Notes: generated by a model from the letters alone, not told the origin. A stretch of 6,748 bases of DNA from Desulfobacteraceae bacterium (GCA_030669265.1 DAOVDY010000039.1:1-6748), one strand, 5' to 3'; positions 1 through 6,567 are shown, numbered from the stretch's first letter. Made by a program: numbers and translations.

Positions 1-26
1 TTCACTGCCAAAATGCCCCAATTTCC

Positions 27-55
27 TTGACAGATCAACAAGATAAGAATAGCCT
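27..55 (+). promoter_or_regulatory. candidate promoter with perfect -35 but poor -10
   Basis: TTGACA at 27-32 is a perfect sigma70 -35 hexamer. The best-spaced -10, 17 bp downstream at 50-55, is TAGCCT, which matches the consensus at only three of six positions. It would give a leader of over 100 nt before the carboxyltransferase start. Other weak hexamers, such as TTGATT at 103-108 with TATTAT at 129-134, have the wrong spacing. The real promoter of the downstream gene is therefore unresolved. Confidence 0.18.
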
Positions 56-58
56 AAT

Positions 59-100
59 CTCAATTCTGGACGTTCTCATTATTGAGCATTGAGGTTTTTT
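59..100 (+). terminator. weak terminator-like hairpin plus T-tract upstream of the carboxyltransferase gene
   Basis: CTCAAT at 59-64 is complementary to ATTGAG at 88-93 (and also at 81-86), and a run of six T follows at 95-100. Counting a G-U wobble and flanking A-T pairs, the stem can reach about 9 bp, but the loop is 23 nt and the stem is AT-rich. It could end a gene lying to the left of the window. No clear gene end is visible, so this is only a candidate. Confidence 0.22.
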
Positions 101-182
101 CCTTGATTCTGTTCCTATGACAGCAGGATATTATTGATGCGTGTATATGAATAAAAAAAATAAATGGAGAATTAATTAATAT

Positions 183-1748
183 ATGTGGAACCGTGAGCTA
201 AAAGAGCTGGAAAGAAGAAGAAATATCGCCCGTCAGATGGGGGGTGAAAAAAACATTGCCAAGCAACACGAAATCGGAAGAATGACTGTCAGGGAGCGGA
301 TAGATGCCTTAGTTGATAAGGGTTCATTCCTTGAAAGGGGTATCCTTGCAGGAGTTCCGGCCAACGATAAAGATGAGAAAGACAGGCTTATTAGCCTTAT
401 TCCATGCCCCTTTGTAATGGGTATAGCAAAGATAGACGGCCGCCGGGTCACTTTACATGGAGATGATTTCACTATAAGGGGTGCCTCTGTTGGAAGAATG
501 TATAAGGCCAAGGGGGCATATTTTCTAAAGATGGCTCGTAGCTTAAGGCTTCCTATAGTAAGATTGTTAGAAGGTGCTGGTGGTTCAATCAAAGAAATTT
601 TAGAGATAGGATATACCGAGCTCCCAAGCTCAGGAGATGAATGCACCCAAAATCGTGTCGAGGTGATGTCTGAGGTACCGGTAGTTTCTGCGGGCTTTGG
701 GTCCGTAGCAGGTTTAGGTGCCATGTACATGGTCCAGAGCCATTTTTCTGTTATGGTAAAGAAACAGGCACATGTATTTGTTGGGGGGCCACCTTTGGTT
801 AAATCTGCCTTTGGGGAAGATATCAGCAAAGAAGAGCTTGGAGGATACAAACTACATACACGTCTTACAGGTGTTGTAGATAACGAGGCTGAAGATGAAA
901 ATCATGCTCTGGAGCAAGTTAAGAAATTCCTATCATATCTTCCATCAAATGTCTGGGAAATGCCGAAACGCCAGCATGGTGACAAAGATGATCCAAAGCG
1001 CCGAGACGAAGGACTCCTCTCCATTATTCCCAGGGATGTTAAAAAACCTTACGACATACGAAAAATCTTAAGCCTTGTACTGGATCGTGGTTCCATCTTC
1101 GAGATTGGAAAGTACCAGGGCCAATCACAAGTTACAGCACTGGCCCGCCTGAATGGTTACCCGGTTGGTGTACTAGCAAATGATCCAAGATTCATGGCAG
1201 GTTCATTTAATTACGACGTTGCAGAAAAGTTTACACGGTTTATAGATATGTGCGACACCTTCCATTTACCGATAGTCAATCTTTCGGATCAACCTGGATT
1301 TACAATTGGGAAAAAGGCCGAGGAATACGGAACTATCCGTAAGGGAGTGAGGGCAAGTTTTGCCATAGTGCAGGCCACAATCCCGCTTGCAGTTGTATAT
1401 TTGAGGAAATGTTTTGGTGTGGCTGGAGGAGCGCAGAAAAGCGGCATTCGTTTAAGCTGGCGTTATGCTTGGCCTTCAGCAGTGTGGGGCAATATACCAG
1501 TAGAAGGAGGTGTCTATGCAGCGCATCGGGCAGAAATAGAGGCAGCAGACGATCCAGAAGCCTATCTCCGTGACTTGCAAGACACATACCGAGCAATTCA
1601 ATCACCTTTCCGGACCGCTGAGGCCTTTGGCATTGAAGACATCATCGATCCCAGGGATACAAGACCCCTTTTATGTGACTGGGTGGAAATGGCCTATGAG
1701 ATTGAAAAAAACAACCCGGGAATAAAAAAGAGGGGTATGCGGTGTTGA
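183..1748 (+). CDS. acyl-CoA carboxylase carboxyltransferase (beta) subunit
   Basis: This 521-residue protein has the two-lobed carboxyltransferase (crotonase-like) fold of biotin-dependent acyl-CoA carboxylases. It is expected to move a carboxyl group from carboxybiotin to an acyl-CoA, or the reverse in a decarboxylase. The N-terminal segment has the usual charged helix and TVRERIDALVDKGSF (35-49). The first oxyanion-hole glycines are in LLEGAGGSIKE (128-138). GGPPLVKSAFGE (201-212) and EELGGYKLH (217-225) complete the N-lobe, and SYLPSN (251-256) leads into the linker. The C-lobe has QPGFTIGKKAEEYG (370-383), FGVAGG (411-416), RYAWPSAVWG (427-436) and DPRDTRPLL (489-497). The length is typical. 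An in-frame stop lies just upstream of the ATG, and GGAG at 166-169 is a rather distant ribosome site (13 nt). No biotin carboxylase or biotin carrier gene is in the window, so the substrate (propionyl-, methylmalonyl-, glutaconyl- or another acyl-CoA) cannot be decided. Confidence 0.93.
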   Translation: MWNRELKELERRRNIARQMGGEKNIAKQHEIGRMTVRERIDALVDKGSFLERGILAGVPANDKDEKDRLISLIPCPFVMGIAKIDGRRVTLHGDDFTIRGASVGRMYKAKGAYFLKMARSLRLPIVRLLEGAGGSIKEILEIGYTELPSSGDECTQNRVEVMSEVPVVSAGFGSVAGLGAMYMVQSHFSVMVKKQAHVFVGGPPLVKSAFGEDISKEELGGYKLHTRLTGVVDNEAEDENHALEQVKKFLSYLPSNVWEMPKRQHGDKDDPKRRDEGLLSIIPRDVKKPYDIRKILSLVLDRGSIFEIGKYQGQSQVTALARLNGYPVGVLANDPRFMAGSFNYDVAEKFTRFIDMCDTFHLPIVNLSDQPGFTIGKKAEEYGTIRKGVRASFAIVQATIPLAVVYLRKCFGVAGGAQKSGIRLSWRYAWPSAVWGNIPVEGGVYAAHRAEIEAADDPEAYLRDLQDTYRAIQSPFRTAEAFGIEDIIDPRDTRPLLCDWVEMAYEIEKNNPGIKKRGMRC

Positions 1749-1784
1749 TAACGAATAAAATGGGGCAAACCTTTACTATTAACT

Positions 1785-1821
1785 AAAATCTCATTTTATA
1801 TTCTAAATGGTTTAGATTTTT
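1785..1821 (+). terminator. AT-rich hairpin between convergent genes, possible terminator
   Basis: AAAATCT (1785-1791) pairs with AGATTTT (1814-1820), and CATTT (1792-1796) pairs with AAATG (1805-1809). This gives a bulged stem with an 8-nt loop, ending in TTTTT on the plus strand. A shorter alternative, TCTAAA-TGG-TTTAGA (1802-1816), ends at the same T-run. Its position 37 nt after the carboxyltransferase stop suits a terminator. The minus-strand reading has a shorter T-run, so it may serve the opposing operon only weakly. The stem has few GC pairs, so stability is doubtful. Confidence 0.4.
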
Positions 1822-1936
1822 CCCTGTATTTCTAATCTGCATGAGGAATGGGGTAGAGCATACGTAAGAGATGAAACATTTATGCAAACAGAAGCTTAAC
1901 AATATTAAACTGAATCTTACTTGCCACATAACATGA

Positions 1937-3343
1937 TTACGATTCGAGAAATGCCCTGTAGCCCTTATATGTCATATAGATATCCCCTTTGTGGGCGATC
2001 TCGAATGGTGAATGCATAGAAAGAACTGGAGGACCGCAGTCAATAATCTCCATGCCATATGTGGCAAGGAATTTTGCCACTGTCCCACCACCACCTTCAT
2101 CTATCTTTCCAAGCTCTCCTGTCTGCCACACCACCTTCTTTTTATTAAATAGGTTTCGAAGCCATCCAACATACTCGGCATTTGCATCACTTGCACCATA
2201 TTTACCTCCTGCACCTGTAAATTTTGTCATGCATATACCATAGCCGAGTCGTGCAGCATTTCTCTTTTCATGGACATCCTGAAAATCTGGATCAAGGGCA
2301 CCATTTACATCTCCTGAAAGAGCCCTTGAATTCATGAGAATTTTGTGGATTTCGTGGTAAAGGGGTTCTTTGCCGTGAGCGACCATGAGATCGGCGAGGA
2401 CGCTTTCTAAAAACCTGGATTTGGCCCCTGTTGCGCCATCACTACCAATCTCTTCTTTATCAACGAATAGAACCATGGCTGTTTTCTGTGGATTCTTAAT
2501 ATCAATTATTGCTTTAAGACTGGTAAACACGCAGGAGCGATCATCATGGCCATAGGCGCCGGTCAGGCCTCTGTCCCAACCAACATCTCGTGCCACTCCA
2601 GCAGGAACAACCTCAAGTTCAGCACTTATCAAATCCTCCTCAACAAGGCCGAATTTCTCGTTCAAGAGGTTTAGGATTGCCAGCTTGAACCTATCTTTTG
2701 TGTCTTTATCCCCAAAAGGGATAGAGCCGACCATCAGATTAAGCTTTTCTCCAACAAAGGCGTCAGAAACCTTTTTATCAGTCTGTACCTTTTTTGCTAA
2801 ATGGGGAAGGATATCAGATACAGTAAATACAGGGTCGGAATTATCCTCACCAACAACAATATCTAAGGAACTACCGTCTGAACGGATTACTTTTCCATGA
2901 ATTGCAAGGGGTCTGGTGAGCCATTGGAATTTTTTTATACCGCCATAGTAATGAGTTTTCATGAATGCGAGATCAAGTTCCTCGTAAAGTGGATTTTGTT
3001 TAAGGTCGAGCCGAGGAGAATCAAGATGGCTGACAATAAGGTTAATGCCTTCATTTATAGGTTTCTTACCAGATATAGAGAGGGCAATTAATTTTTGCTG
3101 AAATGTCTTCATTAGCTTTATAGGGTGTCTGCTTGGAGGATTTGGAGAGAAACCATTTTCAAGGGCAATCTCAGAAATTATTTTAACAGCCTCCCTTTCT
3201 GTCTTTGCCTTATTTAAGAAGCTTTGATACTCCTTATCAAAACCGAAAACCTGCTCTTTTTCTTTTTTATCTGCTGCATCCCAAACAAGCTTGGGTTTAG
3301 AGATTAATTTTTCACTTATTCTTTTTATCTCCGCTTTTTTCAT
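1937..3343 (-). CDS. M18 family zinc aminopeptidase (aspartyl aminopeptidase-like)
   Basis: This 468-residue protein is a complete M18 metallopeptidase, a cytosolic family that removes N-terminal residues (often Asp/Glu) and uses two metal ions. Visible family motifs are the first metal ligand in VSHLDSPR (His106), YGHDDR with the bridging Asp (about 267), DKEEIGSDGATG with the catalytic and ligand glutamates (Glu297, Glu298), SGDVNGALDP (Asp345) and the last ligand in SMHSPFE (His444). It resembles the bacterial 'aminopeptidase 1' branch more than the eukaryotic aspartyl aminopeptidases; the exact specificity is not readable. The start is supported by GGAG at 3350-3353, 6 nt before the ATG. 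The first 32 nt overlap the 3' end of pyrD in another frame, so the gene is probably translated from the pyr mRNA, with coupling. Nothing in the sequence links its activity to pyrimidine synthesis. Confidence 0.93.
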   Translation of the reverse strand: MKKAEIKRISEKLISKPKLVWDAADKKEKEQVFGFDKEYQSFLNKAKTEREAVKIISEIALENGFSPNPPSRHPIKLMKTFQQKLIALSISGKKPINEGINLIVSHLDSPRLDLKQNPLYEELDLAFMKTHYYGGIKKFQWLTRPLAIHGKVIRSDGSSLDIVVGEDNSDPVFTVSDILPHLAKKVQTDKKVSDAFVGEKLNLMVGSIPFGDKDTKDRFKLAILNLLNEKFGLVEEDLISAELEVVPAGVARDVGWDRGLTGAYGHDDRSCVFTSLKAIIDIKNPQKTAMVLFVDKEEIGSDGATGAKSRFLESVLADLMVAHGKEPLYHEIHKILMNSRALSGDVNGALDPDFQDVHEKRNAARLGYGICMTKFTGAGGKYGASDANAEYVGWLRNLFNKKKVVWQTGELGKIDEGGGGTVAKFLATYGMEIIDCGPPVLSMHSPFEIAHKGDIYMTYKGYRAFLES

Positions 3344-4274
3344 AATTTTCTCCGTTTGTTTTTAGGCTACCTATAATCTGATTGATATTGCTGACCTTTT
3401 CTTTTAAACAGTAATCAGTAAGGTCCCGCACTATATCGATTGCTGTCTTTGGATTGATGAAGTTTGCTGTGCCTACTTGGATGGCACTTGCCCCAACAAT
3501 AATAAATTCGAGGGCATCTTGGTAGTCCATAATGCCACCCACGCCGATCACAGGAATTTTTACATTTGTAACAACCTTATGAACGAGATAGAGGGCCATC
3601 GGTTTAATGGCAGGGCCAGAAAGGCCCCCTATTATGTTCGTTAGTTTGGGTTGTCTGGTAGCTACATCTACAGCCATACCCAGAAATGTATTTGTGACTG
3701 ATATGGCCTGTGCACCGGCAGATTCTACTGCCTTAGCTATAATGGATACATCTGTTACATTGGGTGTTAATTTGACTATAACAGGTTTGGTTGTATTTTT
3801 TACTACCTGATCCGTTACCCTCGCTGCAGCATCTGGATCTGTTCCAAAGGCCATTCCACCTTTCTCGACATTAGGGCACGATATATTTATCTCTATAGCA
3901 GCAATTCTGTCAACACTTTCTATCCTTTTGGCCATCTCAGCATATTCCTTAATGGAATGACCGTATATATTGGTGATGATAGGGGTTTTAATTTTAACAA
4001 GGGATGGGAGTTTTTCTTCTATAAAGGTCTCTATCCCAATATTAGCGAGCCCGATTGCATTCAGGAGACCACACGGTGTCTCTATAATCCTCGGAGGTGG
4101 ATTGCCAGGCATTGGTTGTATGGACAGGCCCTTGACAATTATGACCCCCAGAAGGGAGGGATCATAAAAAGGGATCAATTCATTACCATATCCAAAGGTT
4201 CCAGAGGCGGTAATAACTGGATTTTTTATCTTTAAGCCGCCTATATTTACTGATAAGTCAGGCTGAGAAACCAT
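3312..4274 (-). CDS. pyrD: dihydroorotate dehydrogenase, class 1B catalytic subunit
   Basis: PyrD is the FMN-containing subunit that oxidises dihydroorotate to orotate, the fourth step of UMP synthesis. The class 1B type passes electrons to PyrK and then to NAD+ in the cytosol. The TIM-barrel motifs are intact: ASGTFGYGNE (23-32), IVKGL (46-50), NAIGLANIG (72-80), INISCPNV (129-136, with Cys133 as the class 1 catalytic base), VKLTPN (167-172), IGGLSGPAIKP (215-225), GVGGI (244-248) and GASAIQVGTA (261-270). A cysteine instead of serine base, together with the adjacent pyrK, supports class 1B. The 320 residues are slightly longer than usual: about 15 Lys/Asn-rich residues at the end have been read through the start of the next gene. 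The ATG directly follows the pyrK stop, with only a weak GGCAGG-like ribosome site, so translational coupling is likely. Confidence 0.97.
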   Translation of the reverse strand: MVSQPDLSVNIGGLKIKNPVITASGTFGYGNELIPFYDPSLLGVIIVKGLSIQPMPGNPPPRIIETPCGLLNAIGLANIGIETFIEEKLPSLVKIKTPIITNIYGHSIKEYAEMAKRIESVDRIAAIEINISCPNVEKGGMAFGTDPDAAARVTDQVVKNTTKPVIVKLTPNVTDVSIIAKAVESAGAQAISVTNTFLGMAVDVATRQPKLTNIIGGLSGPAIKPMALYLVHKVVTNVKIPVIGVGGIMDYQDALEFIIVGASAIQVGTANFINPKTAIDIVRDLTDYCLKEKVSNINQIIGSLKTNGENYEKSGDKKNK

Positions 4275-5084
4275 TTACATAACCTGCCAGTCAATCATTT
4301 CGGATGAAAACACAGGTCCGTCCTGACACACATAATAATATGGTTTGTTTTTGTTATTATTTGCTTTAACAGCGCAACCCTGGCATATTCCGAGACTACA
4401 TGCCATGTGGCCTTCCAAGGAGACATAACACCTTAGATTGGAGGCAATAGCCATTTGAGCAACTTTTTTTAGCATAAGAATTGGACCACATGCATAAATT
4501 ACTGGTTTGCTATTCAATTCTCGATCTAGATACTCATCCAGTAGGTCGGTGACAATCCCTGTGATACCCAATGAGCCATCCTCTGTTGTGAGAGAAAGAT
4601 CGATATTCAAATCTTTTAGTTCATTGATAAGAATAACTTCCTGAGATGTGGTAAAACCAAGAAACATTGTAATTTTCTGTTTCTGAACTTTATTTAAAGA
4701 CTGAGCTAAGAAAAATAGGGGTGCTACACCCATGCCACCAGCTATAAGCAAGGTTTTTTCATGTGGTTTGGAAATAGTGAAACCGTTTCCCAATGGCCCA
4801 ATCACTGAAATAGAATCGTCTTCTTTTAAACAAGAGAGAAGCAGTGTTCCCTTTCCAACTATCTTATATAGGAGCATCAACTGATTTTTATCCTGAATTC
4901 TGTGTATTGAAAAGGGCCTTCGTAAAAGTGGGTCTTTTGTGGTTCTGCCTAAATGGACCATCAAAAATTGACCCGGCTTAGCAAGTGAGGCCAGATTGTC
5001 AGATCGAAATCCCATAAGCCAGGTGTCTTTTCCTATCTGACGATTAAATTTTATGGATACTGTTTCTTCTAACACCTCGTTCAT
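4275..5084 (-). CDS. pyrK: dihydroorotate dehydrogenase electron transfer subunit (FAD, [2Fe-2S])
   Basis: PyrK transfers electrons from PyrD's FMN through a [2Fe-2S] cluster and FAD to NAD+, forming the PyrD2K2 enzyme. The 269-residue protein has the ferredoxin-reductase layout. The FAD-binding RRPFSIH is at 55-61, GPLGNGF at 96-102, the nucleotide-binding loop IAGGMGVAPL at 114-123, and CGP at 199-201. The C-terminal cluster motif has four cysteines, Cys229, Cys234, Cys237 and Cys253, the last in VCQDGPVF. All are in the spacing expected of PyrK (C-x4-C-x2-C-x15-C). The ATG at 5084 is preceded by a T-run with only a weak CGAG, so the ribosome site is poor. The stop abuts the pyrD start with no spacer. 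A possible extended -10 promoter lies about 60 nt upstream, and the SRP RNA gene ends 145 nt upstream. Confidence 0.96.
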   Translation of the reverse strand: MNEVLEETVSIKFNRQIGKDTWLMGFRSDNLASLAKPGQFLMVHLGRTTKDPLLRRPFSIHRIQDKNQLMLLYKIVGKGTLLLSCLKEDDSISVIGPLGNGFTISKPHEKTLLIAGGMGVAPLFFLAQSLNKVQKQKITMFLGFTTSQEVILINELKDLNIDLSLTTEDGSLGITGIVTDLLDEYLDRELNSKPVIYACGPILMLKKVAQMAIASNLRCYVSLEGHMACSLGICQGCAVKANNNKNKPYYYVCQDGPVFSSEMIDWQVM

Positions 5085-5142
5085 AAAAAAACTCGAAACT
5101 TGAAAAAATGTTGATTTGAGAGAAATAGGGAATACTCAAACT

Positions 5143-5151
5143 ATAATAACA
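5143..5151 (-). promoter_or_regulatory. pyrK: possible extended -10 promoter for pyrK-pyrD-aminopeptidase
   Basis: On the minus strand the bases read TGTTATTAT, matching an extended -10 (TG-n-TATAAT) with one mismatch, about 60 nt before the pyrK ATG. No recognisable -35 lies 17 bp upstream (TAACTA). If it is used, transcription would begin near 5136 and the pyr operon would be independent of the IHF-like/SRP RNA transcript. No PyrR-type attenuator or other pyrimidine control element is evident in the 5085-5229 spacer. Confidence 0.3.
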
Positions 5152-5214
5152 TATTTACAATGATTAGTTAGATTTGCATTTCTTTGAATTCTTGAAAAAG
5201 GGAATCGTTGGATG

Positions 5215-5237
5215 GACCAGGGAAAAATACCTTGGTC
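5215..5237 (-). other. hairpin overlapping the 3' arm of the SRP RNA closing stem
   Basis: In the RNA sense, GACCAAGG (5237-5230) can pair with CCCUGGUC (5222-5215) around a UAUUUUU loop, giving 8 positions with one A-C mismatch. It uses the same bases that pair with the SRP RNA 5' end, so the two structures exclude each other. It may help end or process the transcript. The next T-run (CTTTTTC) is more than 10 nt further on, so it is not a standard intrinsic terminator. Confidence 0.3.
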
Positions 5238-5506
5238 GTGCATCCTCCTTTGAACAAAAAAAGTGATAATCTTAGGGTAAAAAAGGGTAATTAGGCCAGA
5301 TTGCTTCGTGATGCAGATTGAATTATTTACCGCTGCTTCCTCCCGGATCTGACGGGGTTCATAATCATCTGTCACACGAGGTCCGACCTCCTCTCTTACT
5401 AAAAGAATTAACCACAATTCTTGTTTCTCAGTAAGGATCTTCGACCCCGCATGAGCGGATTTCGGGATACAGGGCACCGCTAACTCCCCGTCTAGCACGA
5501 CCAAGG
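5230..5506 (-). ncRNA. ffs: signal recognition particle RNA, large bacterial (Alu-containing) type
   Basis: The SRP RNA pairs with Ffh to target nascent membrane proteins. The ends are set by a perfect 12-bp pairing: CCUUGGUCGUGC (5506-5495) with GCACGACCAAGG (5241-5230). The 5' part matches the Bacillus-type scRNA Alu domain from memory: GACGGGGAGUUAGCGGUGCC, then CCCUGUA, then a CCCG/CGGG hairpin with AAAUCCGCU in its loop. AGCGG (5481-5477) and CCGCU (5458-5454) are complementary, as in the L3-L4 kissing contact. Helix 8, the Ffh site, reads GAACCCCGUCAGAUCC-GGGA-GGAAGCAGCGGU, about 5362-5330, with outer pairs such as CAGAU/AUCUG. The long helix 5 arms pair imperfectly (AGGUC/GGCCU, AUCC/GGAU). 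About 277 nt fits the large type. It starts 21 nt after the IHF-like stop with no terminator between, so it may be cut from a joint transcript. An open reading frame of about 120 codons crosses it but is not a gene. Confidence 0.93.
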
Positions 5507-5527
5507 GATATTTATGGTATGAAAATA

Positions 5528-5806
5528 TTAGGTATAATCGGCTCTTTCCTTTAACTCTCGTCCAACCTTGAAAAATGGGAGTTTTTTGCCCTCAACACTT
5601 ATAATTTTGCCTGTCTTCGGGTTTCTTCCATCGTAACCGTCATATTTTTTGATCTTGAAGCTTCCCAATCCTCGAATTTCGATTCTACTATTGCGTACGA
5701 GCGACTTCTCCATTTCTTTGAAAATAGTATTTACTACATCTTCTGCTGTTTTAATTGTAAGATTCTCTTTTTTTGCTAATTTCTCTACCAACTGGGATTT
5801 ATTCAT
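5528..5806 (-). CDS. IHF/HU family DNA-binding protein, IHF-beta-like
   Basis: This 92-residue protein is a small nucleoid-associated protein that, as a dimer, bends DNA by inserting two beta arms into the minor groove. The N-terminal helices begin MNKSQLVEKLA. RIEIRGLGSF (41-50) is the core strand and turn, GRNPKTG (60-66) is the arm tip with the intercalating Pro63, and PFFKVGRELKERA (77-89) is the C-terminal helix. RIEIRG...GRNPKTG and KELKxRA-type endings are closer to IHF beta (ihfB/himD) than to typical HU, but homodimeric HU-like action cannot be excluded. No partner subunit is in the window. The start is supported by AAGGGGG, 4 nt before the ATG. A good sigma70-like promoter lies at 5868-5896, and the SRP RNA gene follows closely. 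Confidence 0.93.
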   Translation of the reverse strand: MNKSQLVEKLAKKENLTIKTAEDVVNTIFKEMEKSLVRNSRIEIRGLGSFKIKKYDGYDGRNPKTGKIISVEGKKLPFFKVGRELKERADYT

Positions 5807-5867
5807 GATGCCCCCTTAACCACCTAGGATAAAAATCAAAAGAATAGAGCCTTTATTTTTGATATAT

Positions 5868-5896
5868 TCTATACTTAATACATATAATCAAGTCAA
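5868..5896 (-). promoter_or_regulatory. sigma70-type promoter of the IHF-like gene (and possibly the SRP RNA)
   Basis: On the minus strand, TTGACT (5896-5891) and TATAGA (5873-5868) are separated by exactly 17 bp. They match the consensus at five and four of six positions. Transcription would start near 5861, giving a leader of about 55 nt. It lies in the gap after the DUF2914 gene stop. As no terminator is visible between the IHF-like gene and the SRP RNA, this promoter could feed both. Confidence 0.65.
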
Positions 5897-5919
5897 GATA
5901 AAATGCCTATCCCGCTTTT

Positions 5920-6336
5920 CTATGGAGTAATTTTGAATTCTATCGTCTTTAGCAATTTACCCTCTGGACCAAGAACATCCACATGCCAGTCTCCAATCTC
6001 ATGCATTTGAATTATTTTCGAACTATAGGTGCGCCAGCTGTAGGTATTTATTGCTAGGTTTACCTTGGCCCTCTCAGTATCGCCGAAATACCAGACATGA
6101 CTAATCTCAGTAGGGCTATGAGCACCAATGATAGTCGTAAAGCAGTATAGCTTGCCCAATGAGGCCTTGAAGGTATTTCCAGCATTTACAGGCTCCCGAT
6201 CAACTACATCAGCACAGATAGCAGCTACTGCCACTTTGAAAGAGGCAGATTCTTGGGCCTTGCTTGATACTACCGGCGATAATGGAATTGCAATGAGAAT
6301 GGCCAGAACAAGAAGAAAATAAAGTATTCTTTTCAT
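5920..6336 (-). CDS. secreted DUF2914-domain protein
   Basis: This 138-residue protein starts with a clear Sec signal peptide: MKR, a hydrophobic core at about residues 4-24, and a likely cut after SKA (27). No lipobox cysteine is present, so it is probably periplasmic and soluble. The rest matches DUF2914, a small beta-rich domain of unknown function: DREPVNAG (46-53), LYCFTTI (63-69), ISHVWYFG (78-85), WRTYSSK (101-107) and GDWHVDVLGPEGKLL (115-129). In many bacteria the domain is found alone after a signal peptide, as here. Two cysteines (Cys41, Cys65) might form a disulfide, which is an inference. The start has a strong double ribosome site (AAGGAG and GGAG, the latter 7 nt before the ATG). 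It appears to stand alone: the next gene downstream has its own promoter. Confidence 0.87.
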   Translation of the reverse strand: MKRILYFLLVLAILIAIPLSPVVSSKAQESASFKVAVAAICADVVDREPVNAGNTFKASLGKLYCFTTIIGAHSPTEISHVWYFGDTERAKVNLAINTYSWRTYSSKIIQMHEIGDWHVDVLGPEGKLLKTIEFKITP

Positions 6337-6458
6337 GATAATTCTCCTCTCCTTGAAAAATTAAATAAGCATAAAGGATTGTCTTTAGTGAAGTTCATAC
6401 TACAATCTAAAAGAAATACTTACCTTATTTATATATACTACTATAGATACTTTTTAAA

Positions 6459-6472
6459 TTGAAATATTTCAA
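6459..6472. repeat. perfect 14-bp palindrome upstream of the DUF2914 gene
   Basis: TTGAAATATTTCAA is identical to its reverse complement and lies about 125 bp before the DUF2914 start, in a very AT-rich gap. It could be an operator for a dimeric regulator. Its TTGAAA half also sits 17 bp from a weak -10 (TATCTA, 6449-6444), so a promoter overlapping the palindrome is possible. In sequence this AT-rich, a chance palindrome cannot be dismissed. Confidence 0.3.
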
Positions 6473-6567
6473 CATAATAAAAAAATGATAGAATTTCAAA
6501 AGAATCACTATTAATAGACAGATAAACTTTTTATTATCGAAGAAAATATCATTCCGAGCACGAAATA

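Noticed and set aside
3..92. Open frame of 29 codons entering from the left edge and ending in TGA at 90-92, possibly the end of an upstream gene
   Set aside because: It is too short to judge, shows no recognisable motif, and the other frames close just as randomly. The T-tract after it is only weakly suggestive.
233..850. 205-codon minus-strand frame
   Set aside because: It is antisense to the well-supported carboxyltransferase gene, and its Ser/Pro/Thr-rich translation is typical of a shadow frame.
5240..5285. T-rich runs on the minus strand (CTTTTTTACC and CACTTTTTTTG) considered as terminators after helix 8
   Set aside because: They lie within the SRP RNA before its 3' closing arm, so ending there would destroy the perfect 12-bp end pairing.
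5345..5400. GAGGTC/GACCTC near-palindrome with CGG centre inside the SRP RNA, considered as an operator or separate hairpin
   Set aside because: Its bases are better explained as part of the long SRP helix 5 (AGGUC pairing with GGCCU on the 3' arm).
5136..5504. Open reading frame of about 122 codons on the minus strand between the IHF-like gene and pyrK
   Set aside because: It lies almost exactly over the SRP RNA, whose helix 8, Alu loops and closing stem explain the conservation. The translation has no recognisable domain.
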